The notes: a model not told the origin generated them from the sequence alone. DNA of 64,000 bases from Aliiglaciecola lipolytica (GCF_018860635.1 NZ_JAHKPT010000030.1:1-64000); one strand, 5' to 3'; shown: positions 1 to 8,845, counted from the stretch's first letter. A program made the numbers and translations.

Positions 1-514
1 TGCCATGGCCTAAAGGCCATGCTACAGGTTGGTTTTTTTGTGCCTGCGATTTGAGGTTTTACCCCATTAATGAATAGTTCACATTTGTAGGCGGGTGCTT
101 TAGCCCCGTGATTGTGTTTTATGCCATGGCCTAAAGGCCATGCTACAGGTGTTTTTTTGTGTCTGAAATTTAAGGTTTTACCCCATTAATGAATAGCTCA
201 CATTTGTAGGCGGGTGCTTTAGCCCCGTGATTGTGTTTAATGCCATGGCCTAAAGACCATGCTACAGGTTGTTTTTTTGTGCCTAACATTTGAGGTTGCC
301 ATCGCTAATGATGAATAGCCCACTTTTGTAGGCGGGTGCTTTAGCCCCGTGATTGTTTATTGGTGCCATGGCCTAAAGGCCATGCTACAGGTTGGTTATT
401 TTGTGCCTGCGATTTGAGGTTTTACCCCATTAATGAATAGTTCACATTTGTAGGCGGGTGCTTTAGCCCCGTGATTGTGTTTAATGCCATGGCCTAAAGG
501 CCATGCTACAGGCG
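1..514. repeat. REP/BIME array 1 (about 120-bp units)
   Basis: About four tandem units of roughly 120 bp plus a terminal half unit. Each unit holds two different hairpin modules in opposite orientation. Module A is ATGGCCTAAAGGCCAT followed by GCTACAGG; on the minus strand it reads GTAG-C-ATGGCC-TTT-AGGCCAT. Module B on the plus strand is GTAG followed by GCGGGTGCTTTAGCCCCG. A copies begin near 2, 122, 242, 366 and 485; B copies begin near 87, 207, 328 and 450. The spacers between modules are also conserved, which argues for tandem amplification of a composite unit. A GTAG tetranucleotide followed by an imperfect palindrome is the known signature of REP elements mobilised by REP-associated tyrosine transposases (RAYTs). 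No RAYT gene is in the window. Assignment to that class is inferred. Confidence 0.85.
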
Positions 515-645
515 GGGTTGTATCTTCGAGGCTGGGCGCTGCTGCGCAGGTATAGAAACGGTGTTATTCGCTACTATTATAATTAAGGTATGTAAACAGC
601 GATTAACCCAATGCAAATCAAGCTATCTTGGAGCAATCGTTTAAT

Positions 646-1818
646 TCAAAGTGTTGCTTGAAAAGTAAAAACAGTTCTACTTTTATTGGAACTCACTGCT
701 AATGTTCCATTGTGTGCGGAGGTAATTTGCGATGCGATGAACAAGCCTAAACCTAAGCCTCCAGTTTGCTTATTACTTTCATTTCGCCAAAAGGGCTGAA
801 ATAGTTTGTCGATGGTCTCAGGATTTATTGGTGCGCCCCCATTACTTACACTCAGTGAGAATATACCGTTTTCAATAATTGATTTAACTTCAATTATTTG
901 TGTCGGATCGCCATGTACGATGGCATTTATTAACAGGTTGGACAGCAATTGAGAAATTCGTTCAGGATCACATTCAACCGAACCTACCATCTTAATATCG
1001 GTTCGAATCGTTCGCTGGGGATGTAAATCAGTCAGTTCAGAAATTGTATGCGCTAGAATATCTTGCAAGTTATTAACCGTCTTTACATTCAATTCTATGC
1101 CGTTGCCCATTTTTCCATGGGTTAAATCCATCACATCACTAATTAAACGCTTCATTCTAGTTGCACTATTGTCCATTCGCGCAAGTATTTTTTGAGAGGT
1201 ATCATCTTTTATTTGCTCAATTAAAAAACTAATACCCATGGTTAGTGCGGATAATGGGGTCCTTAAATCGTGACCTAAAATAGCAATATATTGCTCTCGC
1301 AGTTTGGCGGCTGTCTGCTCATCAAATAAATTAGATTCGGCGTTGCTTAGTTTTTGGTTAACTTCAATCTGCCTAGAAATCAATTCAGCGAATGACTTAA
1401 TTTGATGTTCAATTTCAATTGTTTTTAACTTTGCTGGTAAGGGGTCTAAACCGCATAGTGTGCCGAAAAAATTACCATCTTGACTGTAAATAGGAAAAGA
1501 AAAGTAACTTTCAAACCCATACATAATGGGAATTTCACTTTTGCTATAAATCGCATCGTTTTGAGCGTGCTCAATGACTATTGGTTGAGTTGACTTTCTA
1601 ACCTGACTACAAAAGGTCGTACTTATCTCAAGCTCGTCACCAGGGTTGATATTAAAGTTAACTAGATCATGTACCGCGCATGTAGTCCATTTTTTATCTG
1701 TTACTCGCGCAATACAGATGAAGCGCAACCCTGTGGCTTCTGAGAGCATATTCATTATATATGGGACAGCATCGATAGACTGAATGATCTGAATATCTTT
1801 TTCAATTGACGAGTTCAT
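646..1818 (-). CDS. GAF-domain sensor histidine kinase
   Basis: A 390-residue cytoplasmic histidine kinase with no membrane segment or signal peptide. A GAF-like sensory domain fills about residues 15-150 (FSFPIYSQDGNFFGTLCG is typical GAF core). It is followed by a dimerisation/phosphoacceptor domain with the H-box ILGHDLRTPLS (His183) and a catalytic ATPase domain with an N-box (NLLINAIVHGD) and a G-box (GGLGLGLFIAS). It should autophosphorylate on His183 in response to a small ligand or a redox/light state bound by GAF; which one cannot be read from the sequence. There is no adjacent response regulator, so it is an orphan kinase. The ATG at 1818 is the first in frame. It lies between two repeat clusters and shows no link to the amine dehydrogenase operon downstream. 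Confidence 0.88.
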   Translation of the reverse strand: MNSSIEKDIQIIQSIDAVPYIMNMLSEATGLRFICIARVTDKKWTTCAVHDLVNFNINPGDELEISTTFCSQVRKSTQPIVIEHAQNDAIYSKSEIPIMYGFESYFSFPIYSQDGNFFGTLCGLDPLPAKLKTIEIEHQIKSFAELISRQIEVNQKLSNAESNLFDEQTAAKLREQYIAILGHDLRTPLSALTMGISFLIEQIKDDTSQKILARMDNSATRMKRLISDVMDLTHGKMGNGIELNVKTVNNLQDILAHTISELTDLHPQRTIRTDIKMVGSVECDPERISQLLSNLLINAIVHGDPTQIIEVKSIIENGIFSLSVSNGGAPINPETIDKLFQPFWRNESNKQTGGLGLGLFIASQITSAHNGTLAVSSNKSRTVFTFQATL

Positions 1819-2282
1819 TAAATACTCTTTACTTTGTGCTTTTGTGCGCGATAACTTTTCGCGACTAGCATCTTTTATTTAATTTGCCACGAGTGTGTCT
1901 TCACATTTTTATATGCAAATTACTTTAGCCTAGACACGCCATAGATTGTATACAAATAAGGCTCAATGTCGAGTTACTTCAGTACTGAGAAAATCTCTGG
2001 TTTTACTTATGATTTTGGTTCGGGTTAGCACCTAGCTATAAAAAAGGGCAACGGGTTTATAGATATTGTTTTACTAGCTTTTAGTCTACGTTCTCACTCA
2101 TTCAAAAACAGAGAGTTCATTAAGTGATTTTTAAATAATATCTATACCCATGATTTTTTCAAAATCATCAAAATTCACGCCAGTAATGTAGTGCTTGAGC
2201 TTTGTGGTTATAAGAAGTGCGAAATAGTGTGAAAACAAAGTAATTGTGGTGATGTGCGGTAAGCTGCCTTATAAACGCTCGG
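1819..2282. other. intergenic region, no gene seen
   Basis: AT-rich spacer upstream of the GAF kinase (minus strand), so the kinase promoter should lie in its left part. The only clear structure is a perfect short hairpin at 2150-2168 (ATGATTTT, loop TTC, AAAATCAT). It has A/T tracts on both sides and could act as a weak terminator or simply be an AT-rich dyad. No reading frame with coding character was found. Confidence 0.5.
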
Positions 2283-2427
2283 TAATGCCCTTGGCCTAGC
2301 CGAATATGCTACAGGTAATAAAGGCTGTAGACGGGGCTTTAGCCCCGCGGTGGTGGTTTTTGTGTCTATGGCCTAAAGACCATGCTACAGGGGTGATTGT
2401 AGGTGGGTGCTTTAGCCCCGCGATTTT
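2283..2427. repeat. REP/BIME cluster 2
   Basis: Two A/B module pairs of the family seen at 1-514 and 9109-9741. A decayed A module is at about 2287-2313, a B module at 2325-2350 (GTAGACGGGGCTTTAGCCCCG, whose stem GGGGCT/AGCCCC is perfect), an A module at 2365-2391 and a B module at 2399-2424. The spacer wording (GGTGGTTTTTGTGTCTATGG) matches the first half of the array at 9109-9741 rather than array 1, so the sub-families are shared between loci. The cluster sits immediately 3' of the cytochrome gene that ends the amine dehydrogenase operon, a typical place for REP elements. Confidence 0.8.
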
Positions 2428-2430
2428 AAT

Positions 2431-3015
2431 TTATTGTACTGTACCTATTTGTTCATAATACTCGGCGACATCTTTCATTTGTTGTTCGGTCAACTCGCTA
2501 GCAATGACGTTCATAATGATTGAATGTCTTTTGTTGCTACTGAAGTCTTTAAGTTGTTGTAAAAGATAACCTTTATTTTGACCGGCTAAATTAGGCCAGG
2601 TATCGTTAATGGTTTGGCCGGTCATGCCATGGCATGAAATGCAATTGGCGCGGACATTTTCGCCGGCCTGATTAATTGATGAAGCCGCTGCTTTTTCGAA
2701 GGGCAAGTCTGAATAATATTCTGCAATGTTGGCCAAGTCTTGCTCCGACATACTATCTAACAGGCCAGTCATTAACATATTCTCTCGGTTACCGTCTTGA
2801 AATGCGTTTAATTGAGCTAACAGGTAACCTTGTTTCTGGCCTGCTAAACTTGGCCATTCGTTGGCACTAGCAATGCCGTTTTCACCATGACAAGCAACAC
2901 AGTTGGCGGTTAAGGTTTCGATATTATCGGCGGCAGAAGTTTGTGCAGTTAATAAACAAAAACTGACTAATAAAAATATATTAAGAGACACGTTTTTTAA
3001 GGAGATTTTCATCAT
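2431..3015 (-). CDS. dihaem cytochrome c4-like protein
   Basis: A 194-residue exported dihaem c-type cytochrome. A signal peptide (about residues 1-29, ending TSAAD) precedes two similar haem domains with motifs CVACH (Cys39, Cys42, His43) and CISCH (Cys125, Cys128, His129). Each is followed by the PSLAGQKQGYLLAQL / PNLAGQNKGYLLQQL segment typical of cytochrome c4/c553 and by a downstream methionine-containing segment that may supply the sixth ligand. This is the last gene of the operon that includes the amine dehydrogenase, 21 bp after the monohaem cytochrome gene. By position it probably carries electrons from the TTQ enzyme towards a terminal oxidase; that role is inferred. At 194 residues it is much shorter than the dihaem MauG enzyme and resembles c4, so it is not called mauG. 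Confidence 0.87.
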   Translation of the reverse strand: MMKISLKNVSLNIFLLVSFCLLTAQTSAADNIETLTANCVACHGENGIASANEWPSLAGQKQGYLLAQLNAFQDGNRENMLMTGLLDSMSEQDLANIAEYYSDLPFEKAAASSINQAGENVRANCISCHGMTGQTINDTWPNLAGQNKGYLLQQLKDFSSNKRHSIIMNVIASELTEQQMKDVAEYYEQIGTVQ

Positions 3016-3036
3016 TATTTTTTTCTCAAAAAGTGT

Positions 3037-3486
3037 TTAATTTATTGTGGTTGCTGATGTGCTGTTGGTTAAAATCTGGTTCAGCACCTTAGCTCTATGT
3101 TCAACAACTTCCATTAATGGTTCTTGTCGTAATGTTTCGACTTCTTGTTCGGTGTAGGGCACAAAGTCATCTGGAACACTGTCTTTTCCCATGACGGGTA
3201 TCATCCAGTTCATCAACTCAGCAAGATCTTTGCTATTTAATGCACTGTTAGCCGCACCGGGCACTTTAATTAAGTATTCACGTCCAGCAGTGCTATTTAA
3301 AAACACGCCTACTGCACCCTGTAAATTCGGTACGTCCTTGCCGCCAGTGCCATCGCCTACATGGCAGCCCTGGCATAACATTTGGTAGTTAAACAATGCT
3401 CTAGCTTCATTAATGGCTTCTTCGGCATTGCAACTAAAGCCAAATAAACAACATAACCACAGCAGACGACTAAGATGTTTTTTCAT
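3037..3486 (-). CDS. monohaem c-type cytochrome of the amine dehydrogenase operon
   Basis: A 149-residue exported protein: signal peptide (about 1-20), then one haem-binding motif CQGCH (Cys38, Cys41, His42) followed by GDGTGGKDVPNL, a common class I cytochrome start. Methionines in NWMIPVMGKD may provide the distal ligand. The C-terminal third (PYTEQEVETLRQEPLMEV onward) is acidic and probably helical. The gene begins 6 bp after the catalytic small-subunit gene, so the two are almost certainly co-transcribed. Physiological electron acceptors of such enzymes include cytochromes and cupredoxins. No azurin or amicyanin gene is present here, so this cytochrome is a reasonable candidate for direct acceptor. 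A part in TTQ maturation is also possible and untested. Confidence 0.82.
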   Translation of the reverse strand: MKKHLSRLLWLCCLFGFSCNAEEAINEARALFNYQMLCQGCHVGDGTGGKDVPNLQGAVGVFLNSTAGREYLIKVPGAANSALNSKDLAELMNWMIPVMGKDSVPDDFVPYTEQEVETLRQEPLMEVVEHRAKVLNQILTNSTSATTIN

Positions 3487-3492
3487 CTACAT

Positions 3493-4005
3493 TTACTTAT
3501 CAAACGCGATACCAACCACGATTGCGGTTGAACAGTGATACACAGAACTGCTAGCACCTAAACACCAGTTCACGTCGTTAGATTTGTCTGAACGATATAA
3601 TGGGCGGTCACCTTCGTCTCGTTGACATAAGCAGGTATTGCACTGAGTTTTGCCACAGCAATCGTTGTAAGAAATAACGTAATTACGGCCATCCACTGGG
3701 TTAGTACAAGTACCAATCCAGGTAATAGGTGACATTTCAGTACCCGGAGGGCAAGAATTAGTTGAGCCACCACAACATTCACACAAAAATCCGTCTACTG
3801 CACAGTAGCGCCAATAGTCACAACTTCCTGGATCACCGACTTCTTGCGGTAGTCCTTTGGGTTCGGCTGCTCTGGCAACGGGAAGCAATGGAATCGCACT
3901 TGCGCCTACTAAAGTAGCGCCAAGCTTTTTAAGCAATCCTCGTCTTCCGTTGGTTTGTGCTAACTCACGAGCCTTTTTTTCAAACATTCGGTCTAAAAAT
4001 TTCAT
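3493..4005 (-). CDS. aauA: aromatic amine dehydrogenase-type small (TTQ) subunit
   Basis: A 170-residue precursor of the catalytic beta subunit of a TTQ-dependent amine dehydrogenase, which oxidatively deaminates primary amines in the periplasm. The N-terminus carries a twin-arginine-like signal (RRGLLKKLG, residues 21-29, ending about Ala46-Ala47). The mature part is very cysteine-rich (disulfide-laced). Trp96 (in ITWIGTC) and Trp147 (in VNWCLG) are 51 residues apart, exactly the spacing of the two TTQ-forming tryptophans in known methylamine and aromatic amine dehydrogenases. Asp71 (CAVDG) and Asp115 (YNDCCG) fall at the positions of the two conserved aspartates. The segments AVDGFLCECCGG and SPITWIGTC are closer, from memory, to the Alcaligenes aromatic enzyme than to methylamine dehydrogenase. 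The substrate is therefore probably an aromatic or phenylethyl-type amine, though this is inference. Confidence 0.9.
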   Translation of the reverse strand: MKFLDRMFEKKARELAQTNGRRGLLKKLGATLVGASAIPLLPVARAAEPKGLPQEVGDPGSCDYWRYCAVDGFLCECCGGSTNSCPPGTEMSPITWIGTCTNPVDGRNYVISYNDCCGKTQCNTCLCQRDEGDRPLYRSDKSNDVNWCLGASSSVYHCSTAIVVGIAFDK

Positions 4006-4006
4006 T

Positions 4007-4627
4007 TTATTTAACCTCCACGAACTGTTCTTCGGCTTGTTGGCCTTGCATGAAATCTTGGATTGACGCTATTTTTCGCTCTTTAGCTTCAAATAAGCTA
4101 TCTAAATGCTCTCTGGAATTGATGATCCCCATAGATGCAACATTGCCTAATTCATCGATAACCACCGCATAGGGTAGTTTAGCTACACCGTATGATTTCC
4201 CTAACAACTCAGACACTATGTAGGGGTAATTAGAAAGTCCATATTGCTTCACAAAACCGGCGTGATCTTGTGTTTTTCCGTCACTCGCTAGGATTAAATC
4301 AATCCAGGCACTTTCAGATTTAGCGGCAGATTTCAGTGCGGGTAATAAGCTCTTACATACAGGACAATCGGGTGAAACGAAGAAGACTAATTGAGATTTG
4401 TTAGTCTTCGATTTTCCGCCCACATCTACCAAGGTAGAGGCTAATGTCTGAAGACTTAAATTAGGTGCAGGTTCTCCCACTTTTAAAGTCTGATTCATGG
4501 CTAAAGCACCAGCAGGAGCAACTCGCTCAAACAGCACACCTACTTGGCGAGTTAATGCGAATATTACAATCGATTGTAGAATAACAATTATCCACAACAC
4601 GCTATTTGAAACAGTAATAAAGTCCAT
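4007..4627 (-). CDS. mauD: MauD-type thioredoxin-fold maturation protein
   Basis: A 206-residue membrane-anchored thioredoxin-like protein. One N-terminal transmembrane segment (about residues 7-25) is followed by a periplasmic thioredoxin fold with the active-site motif SPDCPVCKS (Cys88, Cys91). MauD/AauD is known to be needed for stable beta-subunit formation, probably by arranging its many disulfides. The stop codon lies 1 bp from the start of the small-subunit gene. The ATG at 4627 shares one base with the preceding TAA (TAATG), a strong sign of translational coupling with mauE. Conserved position in the B-E-D-A gene order supports the call. Confidence 0.88.
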   Translation of the reverse strand: MDFITVSNSVLWIIVILQSIVIFALTRQVGVLFERVAPAGALAMNQTLKVGEPAPNLSLQTLASTLVDVGGKSKTNKSQLVFFVSPDCPVCKSLLPALKSAAKSESAWIDLILASDGKTQDHAGFVKQYGLSNYPYIVSELLGKSYGVAKLPYAVVIDELGNVASMGIINSREHLDSLFEAKERKIASIQDFMQGQQAEEQFVEVK

Positions 4628-5166
4628 TAGTTGGTCCTCAGTATGGAGATTTTTTGTGCGTTAGCGACTAAATTCTCAATGCAAGAATAAGTTAAAATCA
4701 GAAATGCCCCTGTCATGAGTACGGCGAACCACAGGGAAGATGCAAAACCGGCAGAGGGCATTGTGCAGGTTAATACCAACGGCACTAATAGCGCATTTCT
4801 TATTATCAAAGACCAACTGACTTTTATGTGAGAATTCGGGCCACTGCATCCACAACTGATATCTCGTTTACCTTGAATTAGCTGAATAGTCATGCCAATA
4901 AGGTAAGCACTTAACAGTAAGGCAGCAACAATTGAGGCACTAGTGCGGCTCCCATCAAAGATTAGAGCCACTGCAATAACTAATTCTAACGAGCCCAGAG
5001 TGTAACGTAATGCAGATGCTAACTTTGTTTGAGTAACACCATAATCGGCAAAGGTCTGTTGGTAATATTCGCCATTATCGGTTTGTAATTTATGTATGGC
5101 GGCACGTATAAACAGCCACATAAAGAACAATGCAATAGCATCGGATAAAAAGTTTAACAGGTTCAT
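4627..5166 (-). CDS. mauE: MauE-type membrane protein
   Basis: A 179-residue integral membrane protein with about four hydrophobic helices, related to the MauE/DoxX-like family required for amine dehydrogenase small-subunit production. The loop motif ISCGCSGPNS (around residue 105) matches the CGC-containing loop common in MauE and suggests redox exchange with MauD. It overlaps aauB upstream and mauD downstream by one base each (TAATG junctions), so all three are coupled. The likely role is to relay reducing or oxidising equivalents across the inner membrane for disulfide formation in AauA; that mechanism is inferred from the family. Confidence 0.85.
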   Translation of the reverse strand: MNLLNFLSDAIALFFMWLFIRAAIHKLQTDNGEYYQQTFADYGVTQTKLASALRYTLGSLELVIAVALIFDGSRTSASIVAALLLSAYLIGMTIQLIQGKRDISCGCSGPNSHIKVSWSLIIRNALLVPLVLTCTMPSAGFASSLWFAVLMTGAFLILTYSCIENLVANAQKISILRTN

Positions 5167-6428
5167 TAGTAAGCCTTATGAATGACAAGTGGGGTGATGT
5201 TGCCAAAGTCACTTATGGTTTTAATAAGCTTACCAGTTCTTGGGTTAATAATGTCTAGATTCATTTCACCGTTAGAGACCACCAACATAGGTTCTTTACC
5301 GCGAGTCGCAGCGACGGATACCGCCCAGTTTGGTGCGTCGATTGTGGCAATGCGAGATTGGGTTTTAACGTCAAATACCCATATTTGCTCGCCGCCGTGA
5401 GTTTGCGATCCATCAAAACCGTTTGGATTCATTACCACATACATTAAACCTTGTTCATCAGTGTCGACTAGCGCCAATCCGCCAGGTCTCCATCCAGCTG
5501 CTTTTTCTTGCTCAGTAACAAGGCTCCATTTTCCTTGGTAAGTTGCTATCTCAGAAGATAAATCGATAGCATGTACATCCCCTTCAAAACTTGGGAAATA
5601 GGCAATGTTATCTATATGAGCAGGACGTTCAAAAATCGGTGTTTTATCAGTATCAAAAAATGGTGCTACGCGCTGTTGCGAAGCTTTGATGCCATTTTCA
5701 TCTAGCACTGTGGTCAGCAAACTGCCATTACTACACAGTGATGTCACACTATATTTACCTGTGGGGAAGGGTAGAACACAACCAGGTGTGCCAACTGTAT
5801 CAACCACTTCATGGGTGTCTAGATTAACCACTGTGAAAGATGCTGCAGGGCTAAAATTAGCGATATAGAGAAATTTCTCGTCAGCTGACAATGTGACAGC
5901 ATCTCGTCTTGGCAGAGACTGCAGTCGAGTATGTTCTAAAGTGATTTCTTTGATAGGTGCTAAGGTCACTTTATCGTAGATGGCCAACACATCTATTTTG
6001 GGGCCTCGACTACCGCGACTGTGGAATGATTCAACAATATAGAATTCAGGTCGTGTTTTTGCCGCAGCAAAATTACCGAGCAAATTCTTATCCGCAGTAC
6101 CTTTTATTCGTTTGGATTGTTTCGGCTCGTTTATGTCTAAAATGATGACTTTTCCGCCGAACATACTGGTAAAGCTTGCTTCGTCCACGAACATCCAGCT
6201 TTCGGGATATTGAGCGGGTAAAACTTCTACATTACCGGTTTTTTCAATTGGTAAGGGAGGTAAGCTGGGATCTATCTGTGTGCTAATTGCAGCATTTTCT
6301 TGGTGTGTATTTGATCCTTGAGCTGGCGCTTCTTGTGTTATTTCTGGACTTGTTGAACAGCCAGCCACAAGTACTGAAATTATGACGCTAGTGAGTAGTT
6401 TTGTAGGGGGCTTGATTTTCATAAACAT
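5166..6428 (-). CDS. aauB: amine dehydrogenase heavy (propeller) subunit, predicted lipoprotein
   Basis: A 420-residue large subunit of the TTQ amine dehydrogenase, a seven-bladed beta-propeller that holds the small subunits. Blade-like strands run from about residue 75 to the end (for example VTLSADEKFLYIANFSPAAS, QIWVFDVKTQSRIATIDAPN, DIINPRTGKLIKTI). The signal region ends in a lipobox, LVAGC, with Cys24 followed by Ser, so the protein should be lipidated and, by the usual +2 rule, sent to the outer membrane. A lipid anchor would be unusual, because the well-studied heavy chains are soluble periplasmic proteins. An ATG at 6428 with upstream AGGAT is preferred; the ATG two codons later is equally possible. 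It is the first gene of the B-E-D-A block, 125 bp downstream of the TonB receptor gene. Confidence 0.86.
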   Translation of the reverse strand: MFMKIKPPTKLLTSVIISVLVAGCSTSPEITQEAPAQGSNTHQENAAISTQIDPSLPPLPIEKTGNVEVLPAQYPESWMFVDEASFTSMFGGKVIILDINEPKQSKRIKGTADKNLLGNFAAAKTRPEFYIVESFHSRGSRGPKIDVLAIYDKVTLAPIKEITLEHTRLQSLPRRDAVTLSADEKFLYIANFSPAASFTVVNLDTHEVVDTVGTPGCVLPFPTGKYSVTSLCSNGSLLTTVLDENGIKASQQRVAPFFDTDKTPIFERPAHIDNIAYFPSFEGDVHAIDLSSEIATYQGKWSLVTEQEKAAGWRPGGLALVDTDEQGLMYVVMNPNGFDGSQTHGGEQIWVFDVKTQSRIATIDAPNWAVSVAATRGKEPMLVVSNGEMNLDIINPRTGKLIKTISDFGNITPLVIHKAY

Positions 6429-6553
6429 ATCGTTTTAATCCTAACCGCAGCAATGTTTGACTATTTACAATTTAACGGATGACCTCATTTTGCGTGAACG
6501 CTAATAAGGAACATCCGTTACTATGGTTTGTTACATCTACTTTTGGTGCCGTT

Positions 6554-8845
6554 TTAGTAGTAGTTGTATTGAATGTTAACACCTACCCATCTTGGTCTTG
6601 CGTAGAATTCTTGGATGAAACCGGCGCTTTGGGTGAAGTCAAAACTATACACTCTATATTCTTCGTCTGTGATATTTTTCACAAAAGCAGACACTTTCCA
6701 GTTATCATTTAGTTGATAGCCAACACGTGCATTGAATACGGTGTAAGAGTCCTCATTTGATATTTCACTATTGGTGATGTCGAAGAATTGTTCACCTTGA
6801 TGATTGAAATCCAATTGCGCAGAAATCTCGTCTGTTGCTTGGTACCTAACGATACCATTCACAGTATATTTCGGTGCAAGTACCATTTCGCGATCTTCTA
6901 CCGTTCCAACGCCGCGCACAACCACACTTTCAATTTCGGTATCGAGTAAACTAGCTCCTAGTTTAATATCCCAGTTGTCGCCTGGCACCCAAGTAACTTC
7001 AACATCAAGGCCCTGCAAAGTTGCATCAGAATTATTGATAAATTGACTTAATCCAGCAAATGTTAGAGCTTGATAATTCTTATAATCATAATAGAAAACA
7101 CTGCTGTTTATTCTCACATCACCACTGGCTAAGGTGGTTTTTATGCCAGCTTCGTAGCTTGTCAGTTCTTCTGAGTCAAACGCTACGTCTTCTTCTGTTA
7201 CGCCGTCGGTGAAGTCAAGAAATCCACCGTTGAAACCGCCACTTTTAAAACCATTGGCAATATTGAAGAATACCAAAGTATCTTTGCTTACTTTGTAATC
7301 AAGTCCAATTTGCCCTGAAATGTTATCATCATCAATGGTTGTCAGGCCTGCTGCAGCTGGGTTTTGATCAGTAAAGTTAAAATAGTAGTCGGTTCCAGGA
7401 TAGCTTGTGTCACCAACTAAACCGCACACATCACCGGCCGGTATAAGACATGAGTTCACCACGGCATCAGGGTTTGACGTTGCCAGGTTTTGATAGTCCA
7501 TGCTGCGTTCTTCAGACGTGTAACGTAGGCCAAGGGTCAAGGTTAGTTTATCGGTTAGCGGTTTCTCTATTTGACCGAATAAACCGTAGGACTCTGTGTC
7601 TTGATCATAGTCGATATCGTAGCTCACGAACGGCACTAAATCTGGACCAAATGTGCCTTCCGGCGCGCCAGTAATGGCATCGATAAGTGGCCCTGGATAG
7701 TTAATATCTAAATCAAGCGCACCTTTAACTTCATTTTCAAAATAGTAAGCACCTACAATCCAGTCAAATGATTCGGCTGAGCCACTTAATCTTAACTCTT
7801 GACTGAACTGTTCATTTTTAGATCCAAATTGCGGAAGTAGCCCACTATATGGGCCAACATCAGTATCTTCTTGATGGAGTTTTTCTACGTTCTCAACAGC
7901 TGTGATTGACGTAAATGTATAGTTAGCGTTTTCCCAATTTAGTTTTAAAGATAGGCCATCTGAATCTATATCCAACAGTCCTTGTCGATTGTATTCACCG
8001 GCGAAATTATCTCCATCTGTGTCAGCGTAACCATAAAAGTCGGAGGTAGCATTTCCTGCACCATCATCAGAAGCTAAATGCTGGTATTGAGGAGCATTGG
8101 TTTTTGATTTACCACCATGAACATTAAGTAGTGCTGTAAAGTCATCGGTAATATCAAAGTTGACCTGCAAGCGATAAGCGCGGCTGTCAGCTTCATTTGC
8201 ATCTTCGCCTATTCTATTTTCAACGTATCCATCGTGATTATTTGAAGCTATTGCTAAACGGGCTTGAATGGAATCGGTTAAACTACCGCCTACTGCAGCT
8301 TCAGTTTTAATTTGATTGTATTCCGCCAAGGTTAAATCAAAAAGTACTTCAGTATCTTCAGTTGGCGGCGCAGAAATAAAGTGTACTAATCCGCCTGTGG
8401 CGTTTCTGCCATATAAGGTCCCTTGTGGTCCTCTTAATACTTCTACTCGTTCTAAGTCGAATAGTTGAAAGGTCAAACCTGGCATCGCTGATTGATATAC
8501 ATCATCACGATATACAGCAATTGGGCCTTCGTTGTTGTCATTAAAATCGTTAAGACCAACTCCGCGTAAGGATATAGAAGGGTTATTACCTTCACCCACA
8601 GGTGTACCTATATTCAAGCCAGGTGTTTGCGCAGCGATATCAACGCTGTCGGTCATATTAAGTTCTCGAAGAGCATTACCAGAAAAAGCGGTAACAGAAA
8701 CACTGACATCTTGTAAATCTTGGGATTTTTTCTTTGCCGTAATTTGAATCGTTTCAAAAACGCTTTCGTCTTGCGCATAAGAAAATGAGGAGGTACCCAT
8801 GCTTAACGTTGTGGCTATTGCGAGTGCTAGTTTATGCTGTCTCAT
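6554..8845 (-). CDS. TonB-dependent outer-membrane receptor
   Basis: A 763-residue TonB-dependent receptor. It has a signal peptide (cleavage near SYAQD, residue 25), a TonB-box-like segment (ETIQITAKKK), a plug domain with the classic ERVEVLRGPQGTLYGRNATGG (about 135-152), then a beta-barrel ending in an aromatic C-terminus (NIQYNYY) as needed for BAM insertion. The plug wording is that of the iron-complex/xenobiotic receptor subfamily of Alteromonadales and sphingomonads, whose ligands are varied. It lies 125 bp upstream of aauB on the same strand, so it may bring amines or amine-bearing compounds across the outer membrane for the periplasmic dehydrogenase. The ligand is not determinable from sequence. 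Confidence 0.9.
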   Translation of the reverse strand: MRQHKLALAIATTLSMGTSSFSYAQDESVFETIQITAKKKSQDLQDVSVSVTAFSGNALRELNMTDSVDIAAQTPGLNIGTPVGEGNNPSISLRGVGLNDFNDNNEGPIAVYRDDVYQSAMPGLTFQLFDLERVEVLRGPQGTLYGRNATGGLVHFISAPPTEDTEVLFDLTLAEYNQIKTEAAVGGSLTDSIQARLAIASNNHDGYVENRIGEDANEADSRAYRLQVNFDITDDFTALLNVHGGKSKTNAPQYQHLASDDGAGNATSDFYGYADTDGDNFAGEYNRQGLLDIDSDGLSLKLNWENANYTFTSITAVENVEKLHQEDTDVGPYSGLLPQFGSKNEQFSQELRLSGSAESFDWIVGAYYFENEVKGALDLDINYPGPLIDAITGAPEGTFGPDLVPFVSYDIDYDQDTESYGLFGQIEKPLTDKLTLTLGLRYTSEERSMDYQNLATSNPDAVVNSCLIPAGDVCGLVGDTSYPGTDYYFNFTDQNPAAAGLTTIDDDNISGQIGLDYKVSKDTLVFFNIANGFKSGGFNGGFLDFTDGVTEEDVAFDSEELTSYEAGIKTTLASGDVRINSSVFYYDYKNYQALTFAGLSQFINNSDATLQGLDVEVTWVPGDNWDIKLGASLLDTEIESVVVRGVGTVEDREMVLAPKYTVNGIVRYQATDEISAQLDFNHQGEQFFDITNSEISNEDSYTVFNARVGYQLNDNWKVSAFVKNITDEEYRVYSFDFTQSAGFIQEFYARPRWVGVNIQYNYY

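Noticed and set aside
2431-3015. Dihaem cytochrome as MauG
   Set aside because: It has two haems but is only 194 residues, with duplicated c4-like domains; MauG is much longer and of the peroxidase type.
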